Below are positions 58,559 through 64,000 of a stretch of DNA of 64,000 bases, piece by piece. Below the pieces are notes generated by a model, which saw nothing but the letters and a program-made list of their open reading frames with translations, did not search any database and was not told the DNA's origin. The DNA comes from Streptomyces spinosus. Lineage in GTDB: Bacteria; Actinomycetota; Actinomycetes; Streptomycetales; Streptomycetaceae. The stretch spans positions 62,001 through 126,000 of the forward strand of contig NZ_JAINRC010000008.1 in NCBI RefSeq assembly GCF_020400655.1, written 5' to 3'. The stretch's first letter is position 1. Each line of letters begins with the position of its first letter. Both the position numbers and the translations under genes were made by a program.

Positions 58559-59266
58559 ATGAGCAGTGAACCGCCCCCCGGCTCCGGAGAGCAGCCCCCC
58601 GAGGACGACCCCTTCAGGAAGCGGCCCCCCTCGGACCAGGGCTCCGGCTCGCCGTACGGCGCCCCGTACGGCGGCGCCCAGCCCCCTCCGCCCGGCGGCG
58701 GCGCGGGCGGTCCTTACGGCGGCGGCCCCTACGGCGGTGGTCCGGGCGGTCCTTACGGCGGCGGTCCGGGCGGCGGCCCCTACGGTCCCGGCGGCTACCC
58801 GGCCGACCCGCTGGCCGGCATGCCCCCACTGGCCGACAGCGGCAAGCGGACCCTCGCGCGCATCATCGACATGATCCTGGTCGGCATCGTCGTGCTGCTG
58901 CTCACCTGGGCGTTCGGGGTGAGCGCGTACACCATCGACAGCGAGCGCGCGGAGGTCGGCAGGTCCCTCGCCCAGTCCGTCATCGCGGCCGTGCTCTACA
59001 TCGCGTACGACACCTTCATGATGGCCAGGTCGGGGCAGACCCTCGGCAAGAAGTGGCTCGGCCTGCGGGTGGCCAACCTGGACAACGGCGCCACCCCCTC
59101 CGTGCAGACCATGCTGATCCGCTCCCTGGTGCTGTGGGTGCCGTTCGCCTTCTGCTGCGCCTGCGTCTGGACGGCCATCTCGGGAGGCTGGAGCTTCTTC
59201 GACAAGCCGTACAAACAGGGCCTGCACGACAAGGCGGCCAAGACGGTGGTGGTCAGCACCGGTTGA
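58559..59266 (+). CDS. RDD family membrane protein
   Basis: 235 residues. The first 80 residues are a Gly/Pro/Tyr-rich tail with PYGGG repeats. The RDD domain with TM helices follows (LARIIDMILVGIVVLLLTWA, GQTLGKKWLGLRVANLD, YKQGLHDKAAKTVV). No DUF2510. It may form a complex with the preceding RDD protein, and the two genes look like a duplication of the domain. Confidence 0.88.
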   Translation: MSSEPPPGSGEQPPEDDPFRKRPPSDQGSGSPYGAPYGGAQPPPPGGGAGGPYGGGPYGGGPGGPYGGGPGGGPYGPGGYPADPLAGMPPLADSGKRTLARIIDMILVGIVVLLLTWAFGVSAYTIDSERAEVGRSLAQSVIAAVLYIAYDTFMMARSGQTLGKKWLGLRVANLDNGATPSVQTMLIRSLVLWVPFAFCCACVWTAISGGWSFFDKPYKQGLHDKAAKTVVVSTG

Positions 59267-59284
59267 GCCGCCTGCCGGGAGCCG

Positions 59285-59545
59285 TCACAGCGTCGTGGGC
59301 ACGCGTTCCTCCTCCGCGACGGGCTCGGCGGACGCCCGCTCCGCGCGCACCCCGGGGGCGGGGACCGTCAGGGCGACCAGCAGGCCCAGCGCGAGTGCCG
59401 CGAGGGCGATGACGGCGACCCCGACACCCGAACTCGTCTGGGACAGCAGCAGCATGGCGAGCGTCGAGAAGATCACGGTGCAGGAACCGTAGGCGAGCTG
59501 TGCGGCGGTCGGACGAGGCATGGCAATCGTGTCCTCGGCAGTCAT
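59285..59545 (-). CDS. Small protein with two TM helices
   Basis: 86 residues. TM helices at about 18-38 (YGSCTVIFSTLAMLLLS) and 42-62 (GVAVIALAALALGLLVALTV), with a charged C-terminal tail. No known motif. An in-frame ATG at 59521 is an alternative start. It converges with the RDD gene and is divergent from the M6 protease gene. Confidence 0.7.
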   Translation of the reverse strand: MTAEDTIAMPRPTAAQLAYGSCTVIFSTLAMLLLSQTSSGVGVAVIALAALALGLLVALTVPAPGVRAERASAEPVAEEERVPTTL

Positions 59546-59882
59546 CGGAAGTCGGGGGTGCCACTCTGTTGGCCTGCATGCCCGAGCGGGACGCCTGGTA
59601 AGCGTGACCTAACCCACGGTACCGGTGCACAGGGGGCGCACGGAGTCACCGTCCCGGCCAAACGGGCGTTCGTCCGCGCCCGTTGGCGTCGGCGACACGC
59701 GTCCGTAAAGCGAACGCCACCTCCGCATAGTGCACTTGTCCTGCTCAAGTCAAGGTCTGTTTTTTCAGCTAAACCTCTAGTCAAATGTCGTCACTTGACT
59801 ACACGCGTTGATCGTGCGCGCACGGATTCCTCCATAACCCGGAACCCTCTGTCCGTGTGCGCGGCGCGGGGGAGGAACTCAA
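59546..59882. other. Intergenic region upstream of the M6 protease gene
   Basis: 337 bases with an AT-rich island at about 59755-59815, unusual for this chromosome. It contains three AGTCAA boxes (see the next entry) and probably the protease promoter. No ORF is supported. Confidence 0.5.
59748..59801. promoter_or_regulatory. Three AGTCAA boxes, two forming a dyad
   Basis: AGTCAA at 59748-59753 and 59779-59784, and its inverse TTGACT at 59795-59800. The last two extend to a perfect 7-bp dyad TAGTCAA-N10-TTGACTA. This looks like an operator of a regulated secreted enzyme. Confidence 0.45.
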
Positions 59883-62240
59883 GTGACCAGCAGATCCTGG
59901 ACGTTCAGAGCGGCGGCCATCGGTGTGACGCTCGCGGCGGCCTCCGCCACGTTCGCCACCTTCGCCGTCGCGGAGGCGAGCACCCAGGCCCGGAGCGCCG
60001 TCGCCAACCGGCACGACCCGGCTCCGGTGAAGCAGCGCACGCACGATTTGGACGGCCCCCTGAGCAAGACCCAGGAGGCGCAGCGCAAGGAGGCTCTGAA
60101 CCAGCTCATATCGGGCAAGGCCACCGCGAAGGAGCGCAACGGCTCCAAGGTCGTCGAGCTCAAGAGCCGCAAGGGCCGGAGCAAGTACGTCGAACTGGGC
60201 CGCGAGAAGACCGACAAGATCTTCACGATCCTGGTGGAGTTCGGTGACAAGACCGACCCCAAGTTCGGCGGCACCGCGGGCCCGCTGCACAACACGATCG
60301 CCGCGCCGGACCGCAAGAAGGACAACTCGACGGCCTGGCAGAAGGACTACAACCAGAAGCACTTCCAGGATCTCTACTTCGGCACCGGCAAGAAGACCGA
60401 GTCGCTGAAGAAGTACTACGAGAAGCAGTCCTCGGGCCGCTACTCGGTCTCCGGCGAGGTCTCCGACTGGGTCAAGGTCCCCTACAACGAGGCCCGTTAC
60501 GGCAACAACGCCTGCGGTTCCACCAACTGCCCGAGCGTGTGGAACGTCGTCAGCGACGGCCTGAACGCCTGGGTCGCCCAGCAGAAGAAGGCCGGCCGCA
60601 CCGACGCCGACATCAAGAAGGACCTCGCCCAGTACGACCAGTGGGACCGGTACGACTACGACGGCGACGGCAACTTCAACGAGCCGGACGGCTACGTCGA
60701 CCACTTCCAGATCGTGCACGCCGGCGAGGACGAGTCCGCGGGCGGCGGCGCCCAGGGCACGGACGCGATCTGGGCCCACCGCTGGTACGCCTTCGGCACC
60801 GACGCCGGCGCCACCGGCCCCGAGAACAACAAGCTCGGCGGCGCGCAGGTCGGCGACACCGGCGTCTGGGTCGGCGACTACACCATCCAGCCGGAGAACG
60901 GCGGCCTCGGTGTCTTCGCCCACGAGTACGGCCACGACCTCGGTCTGCCGGACGAGTACGACACCGCCGGCGGCGACAACTCCACCGGCTTCTGGACGCT
61001 GATGTCCTCCGGTTCCTGGCTCGGCACCGGCAAGGAGTCCATCGGCGACCTGCCGGGCGACATGAACGCCTGGGACAAGCTCCAGCTGGGCTGGCTGAAC
61101 TACGACACCGCCAAGGCCGGCAAGCAGTCCACGCACAAGCTGGGCGTCGCCGAATACAACACCTGGGACAAGCAGGCCCTCGTGGTGACCCTGCCGGACA
61201 AGGCGGTCACCACCACCATCACCGAGCCGGCGCAGGGCGCCACCCAGTGGTGGAGCGGCAGCGGCAACAACCTGAAGAACACGCTGACCCGTTCCGTGGA
61301 CCTGACCGGCAAGTCCTCGGCGAGCCTCACCCTGGACGGCTGGTGGGCCACCGAGGCCGGCTACGACTACGTCTACACCGAGGTCTCGACCGACGGCGGC
61401 GCCAACTGGACCGCCCTGGACGGCACGGCCGACGGCCAGGCGCTGCCGGTCGACGCCAGCGGCAAGCCGGCGCTCAGCGGCTTCTCGCAGACGCACAAGA
61501 AGCTGGTGTTCCCGCTCGACGCCTACGCGGGCAAGAAGATCGACCTGCGCTTCCGCTACGCCACCGACGGCGGTGTCGCGGAGAACGGCTTCACGGCCGA
61601 CGAGATCGCCGTGACCGCCGACGGCACCCCGCTGTTCTCGGACGACGCCGAGAGCGCGGACGCCGGCTGGACCGCGGACGGTTTCTCCCGCATCGGCGCG
61701 TCCTTCACCCAGGACTACAAGCAGTACTACATCGCCGAGAACCGGCAGTACGTGTCGTACGACAAGACGCTGAAGACCGGCCCGTACAACTTCGGCTTCG
61801 CGTCGCGCCCGGACTGGGTGGAGCACTACCCGTACCAGAACGGCCTGCTGATCTGGAAGTGGGACACCTCCCAGGCGGACAACAACACGAACGCCGCGAA
61901 CGGCCACCCGGGCTCCGGTCTGATCCTGCCGGTCGACTCGCACCCCAAGGCGCTGAAGTGGACCGACGGCACGCTGCTGCGCAACCGCATCCAGGCCTAC
62001 GACTCGCCGTTCAGCCTCTACGCCACGGACGGCATCACGCTGCACAAGGCCGACGTCGCGCTGAAGATCAAGGGTTCGAAGGGTGTCCGGGTCTTCAACG
62101 ACCACACCAGCACCTACTACGACCCGTCGAACCCGACGGGCGGGGTGAAGGTCACTGACACCAACACCAAGATCACGATCGTCAAGGAGGCCAAGGACGG
62201 CTCCACGATCCAGCTCAAGGTCGGCCCCGCGGTGAAGTAG
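59883..62240 (+). CDS. Secreted M6 family metalloprotease (immune inhibitor A-like)
   Basis: 785 residues from a GTG with GGAGG upstream. A signal peptide (about 1-32) and a propeptide precede the catalytic domain. The zinc motif is HEYGHDLGLPDEYD with H347 and H351, followed by WTLMSSGSW, the Met-turn region. Two beta-rich domains that look like MAM/PPC-type modules follow (TRSVDLTGKSSASLTLDG, DDAESADAGWTADGF). M6 proteases degrade host or environmental proteins and were described for Bacillus immune inhibitor A. It is an exoenzyme; its promoter region carries AGTCAA boxes. Confidence 0.93.
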   Translation: MTSRSWTFRAAAIGVTLAAASATFATFAVAEASTQARSAVANRHDPAPVKQRTHDLDGPLSKTQEAQRKEALNQLISGKATAKERNGSKVVELKSRKGRSKYVELGREKTDKIFTILVEFGDKTDPKFGGTAGPLHNTIAAPDRKKDNSTAWQKDYNQKHFQDLYFGTGKKTESLKKYYEKQSSGRYSVSGEVSDWVKVPYNEARYGNNACGSTNCPSVWNVVSDGLNAWVAQQKKAGRTDADIKKDLAQYDQWDRYDYDGDGNFNEPDGYVDHFQIVHAGEDESAGGGAQGTDAIWAHRWYAFGTDAGATGPENNKLGGAQVGDTGVWVGDYTIQPENGGLGVFAHEYGHDLGLPDEYDTAGGDNSTGFWTLMSSGSWLGTGKESIGDLPGDMNAWDKLQLGWLNYDTAKAGKQSTHKLGVAEYNTWDKQALVVTLPDKAVTTTITEPAQGATQWWSGSGNNLKNTLTRSVDLTGKSSASLTLDGWWATEAGYDYVYTEVSTDGGANWTALDGTADGQALPVDASGKPALSGFSQTHKKLVFPLDAYAGKKIDLRFRYATDGGVAENGFTADEIAVTADGTPLFSDDAESADAGWTADGFSRIGASFTQDYKQYYIAENRQYVSYDKTLKTGPYNFGFASRPDWVEHYPYQNGLLIWKWDTSQADNNTNAANGHPGSGLILPVDSHPKALKWTDGTLLRNRIQAYDSPFSLYATDGITLHKADVALKIKGSKGVRVFNDHTSTYYDPSNPTGGVKVTDTNTKITIVKEAKDGSTIQLKVGPAVK

Positions 62241-62268
62241 TCCGCATCACCGCAGGTCACAGGCGTAT

Positions 62269-62298
62269 CGGCGGCAACCCCTTGGCGGGTTGCCGCCG
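62269..62298 (+). terminator. Terminator after the M6 protease gene
   Basis: CGGCGGCAACCC and GGGTTGCCGCCG form a 12-bp stem, followed by GTCGTGTTT. Confidence 0.8.
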
Positions 62299-62361
62299 GT
62301 CGTGTTTAGGTGCGTCCTGTGGACCGCTTATTGACACCGACCGGAACGGGGATGTGACCGC

Positions 62362-62682
62362 ATGGCCGCTGGAGGCTTCTGCAAGCTGCCGAACGGCACG
62401 GTGGTGGTGGCGCTGAACCTGCCGTACGGCTCCGCCGGGGTGCGGGTTCTCGTGCACGCACAGAACCGGGCCCGAGCTCTGACCAGGCTCCGGAACCTGG
62501 GCCTGCGGGCGATCTACCTGCGGGGGAACGCCGAGCCTCCGACACCGGACGAGATCACGGCGGTCCTGCACCACCCCGACGGCCTGATATGGCGCACGGC
62601 CCCGGCCGACAACGGTGTCATGGTCACGGAGCTGTGGCATCCGATCCGGGCGCTGCTGCGCGGGCCGGCGGTGGCGCGGTGA
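62362..62682 (+). CDS. Conserved hypothetical protein
   Basis: 106 residues. Alpha/beta-looking, with VVVALNLPYGSAGVRVLVHA, ARALTRLRNLGLRAIYLRGN and ELWHPIRALLRGP. No membrane segment or known motif. It has normal codon bias and good length for a real gene, and I recall a homologue in the same position in other Streptomyces, but not its function. It is convergent with pncA, 15 bases between stops. Confidence 0.65.
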   Translation: MAAGGFCKLPNGTVVVALNLPYGSAGVRVLVHAQNRARALTRLRNLGLRAIYLRGNAEPPTPDEITAVLHHPDGLIWRTAPADNGVMVTELWHPIRALLRGPAVAR

Positions 62683-62697
62683 GCCCCGGGCGCTGTC

Positions 62698-63291
62698 CTA
62701 GCCGCTCACCACGGGCTTGCCGGTGAGCTCCACGCCCGCTTCCCGCAGCTGCTCCAGGGCCCGCTCGGTGGTCTCGCCCGCCACCCCGGCCGTCAGGTCC
62801 AGCAGGACCTGCGTGCGGAAGCCCTCCCGCGCGGCGTCCAGGGCGGTGGCCCGTACGCAGTGGTCCGTGGCGATGCCCACCACGTCCACCTCCGTGATCT
62901 CCCGGGCACGCAGCCAGTCGGCCAGGGGGACGCCGTTCTCGTCCCTGCCCTCGAAGCCGCTGTACGCGGCCGCGTAGGCGCCCTTGTCGAACACGGCGTC
63001 CACCGCGCCGGAGGCGACGGCCGGGGCGAAGTTCGGGTGGAAGCCCACCCCCTCCGTGCCCGCGACGCAGTGCGCGGGCCAGGAGCGGACGTAGTCGGGG
63101 TTGTCCGCGAAGTGCCCCCCGGGCGCGATGTGGTGGTCGCGGGTGGCCACGACGTGCCGGTATCCGGTACCCGCCGCCTGGCCGATCAGCTCGGTGATGG
63201 CGGCGGCCACGTCGGCACCGCCGGACACCGCGAGGCTGCCCCCCTCGCAGAAGTCGTTCTGCACGTCTACGACGATCAAGGCGCGGCGCAT
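62698..63291 (-). CDS. pncA: Nicotinamidase (isochorismatase family)
   Basis: 197 residues. The catalytic triad is recognisable: D9 in VDVQNDF, Lys in FDKGAY and Cys in ATDHCVRA. The metal-binding stretch is HHIAPGGHF with D in the preceding TRDHH. It converts nicotinamide to nicotinate in NAD salvage. The gene is just downstream of pncB on the same strand (95 bases), which uses the product. Confidence 0.93.
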   Translation of the reverse strand: MRRALIVVDVQNDFCEGGSLAVSGGADVAAAITELIGQAAGTGYRHVVATRDHHIAPGGHFADNPDYVRSWPAHCVAGTEGVGFHPNFAPAVASGAVDAVFDKGAYAAAYSGFEGRDENGVPLADWLRAREITEVDVVGIATDHCVRATALDAAREGFRTQVLLDLTAGVAGETTERALEQLREAGVELTGKPVVSG

Positions 63292-63386
63292 GGTGGGTGT
63301 CCTTCGACTGAGAGTGAAGTAACTGAGCCTAGAGAATTCCGGGCTCCTGCGGGAGGGGGCGTCGAGGGGCGGAAGGGGGTCCCGCT

Positions 63387-64000
63387 CTAGCTACCCGAGC
63401 GCCCTTGGACGTACTCCGTCGGAATGACGGGTTCCCCCCTGGACAGCTGGATGGCGGAGAGCGGCAGGTTCGCTCGGGCCGCGATGTGCCGGTCCCGGGC
63501 CACGTCCAGCGGCTCCCGGGCGACCACCTCGCCGCCCTTGACCAGCTCCACCAGCAGCTGCCGGTCGGCCAGCTCGGCCGGGACCGCCCCGGTGCCGACG
63601 ACCTCGGCCTCCGCGACCCCTTCCGCGTCCAGCCGCCGCGCCGCCCACTTGCGGCCCCCGATGGACGTCTTGCCGCCGCTGGACTTCTTCGCGACCGGCA
63701 GCAGCGGCGCCTTCGGGTCGGCGGACCCGGCGCGGGCGACCAGCTTGTAGACCATGGAGGAGGTCGGGTGCCCGGAGCCGGTCACCAGCTGGGTGCCGAC
63801 GCCGTACGCGTCCACCGGCGCGGCGGCCAGCGAGGCGATGGCGTACTCGTCCAGGTCGGAGGTCACGACGATCTTCGTGCCGGTGGCGCCCAGCTCGTCC
63901 AGCTGCTGCCGCACCCGGTGGGCCACCAGCAGCAGGTCGCCGGAGTCGATGCGGACCGCGCCCAGCTCGGGGCCGGCCACCTCGACCGCCGTACGGACGG
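63387..64000 (-). CDS. pncB: Nicotinate phosphoribosyltransferase, C-terminal part
   Basis: The gene enters from the right edge; about 204 C-terminal codons are visible. The visible part carries GAVRIDSGDLLLVAHRVRQQ, IVVTSDLDEYAI, VDAYGVGTQLVTGSG and YKLVAR, all conserved in type II nicotinate phosphoribosyltransferases. It makes nicotinate mononucleotide from nicotinate and PRPP. pncA follows on the same strand, so nicotinamide salvage to NAD is encoded together. Confidence 0.93.
   Translation of the reverse strand, partial: VRTAVEVAGPELGAVRIDSGDLLLVAHRVRQQLDELGATGTKIVVTSDLDEYAIASLAAAPVDAYGVGTQLVTGSGHPTSSMVYKLVARAGSADPKAPLLPVAKKSSGGKTSIGGRKWAARRLDAEGVAEAEVVGTGAVPAELADRQLLVELVKGGEVVAREPLDVARDRHIAARANLPLSAIQLSRGEPVIPTEYVQGRSGS

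Noticed and set aside
59799..62105. 768-codon frame opposite the M6 protease
   Set aside because: The plus strand has a signal peptide, HEYGH zinc motif and full-length family match; the minus frame has none.

Overview
The window is high-GC DNA from a streptomycete. The evidence is strong GC bias at third codon positions, an SsgA-family protein, an FtsE/FtsX pair, many GTG and TTG starts, 4-bp stop/start overlaps, and regulator families typical of Streptomyces (DUF5753 XRE plus DUF397, HATPase, ECF sigma with ZAS anti-sigma). From memory, the backbone gene order resembles the S. coelicolor region from about SCO2969 (ftsE) down to SCO2917 (pncB); no search was run.

Layout. 1-600: C-terminus of a sortase-anchored surface protein. 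672-5150: ftsE-ftsX, an S41 protease, smpB and the tmRNA gene ssrA. 5200-11200: an MFS exporter divergent from a LysR regulator, then a Pro/Ala/Glu-rich membrane protein and a large deacetylase/glycosyltransferase. 11200-14600: a patchy accessory region with a broken XRE/DUF397 locus, a frameshifted HATPase and a small two-gene module. 14600-17240: nnaR-like regulator and narK (nitrate). 17500-22140: CGNR regulator, sigma/anti-sigma pair and a HelD-type ATPase. 22150-29060: malic enzyme, HU, murA, YqgE, DUF3039 protein and a GH20 hexosaminidase with a DasR-type operator. 29300-34630: a molybdenum hydroxylase operon. 34830-40880: a second accessory region with a SUKH-4 protein, an intact XRE/DUF397 pair, a two-gene NLR/amyloid-motif module, tRNA-Cys and a degenerate tRNA-Cys copy. 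41050-50620: MFS exporter, DEAD/H helicase, hairpin array, IclR, M20 hydrolase, PucR, acyltransferase and enolase-superfamily racemase. 50860-64000: Lon-domain protein, Lrp regulator and HPPD, TPR protein, FAD oxidase, SsgA-like protein, two RDD proteins, secreted M6 protease, nicotinamidase and the end of nicotinate phosphoribosyltransferase.

Working links. smpB and ssrA supply trans-translation. FtsE and FtsX form a cell-envelope complex. narK and nnaR belong to nitrate assimilation. The three cox-type genes encode one enzyme. The acyltransferase, racemase and M20 hydrolase could form an N-succinyl-amino-acid D-to-L conversion route. pncA and pncB salvage NAD precursors.

The strongest candidate for a little-described system is at 37232-40452 on the minus strand. 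A small helical protein ends in a Gly/Asn-rich motif that is repeated, 13 identities in 22 aligned positions, at the N-terminus of the overlapping NB-ARC/TPR protein. This is the arrangement expected for amyloid-templated NLR signalling to a cell-death effector.
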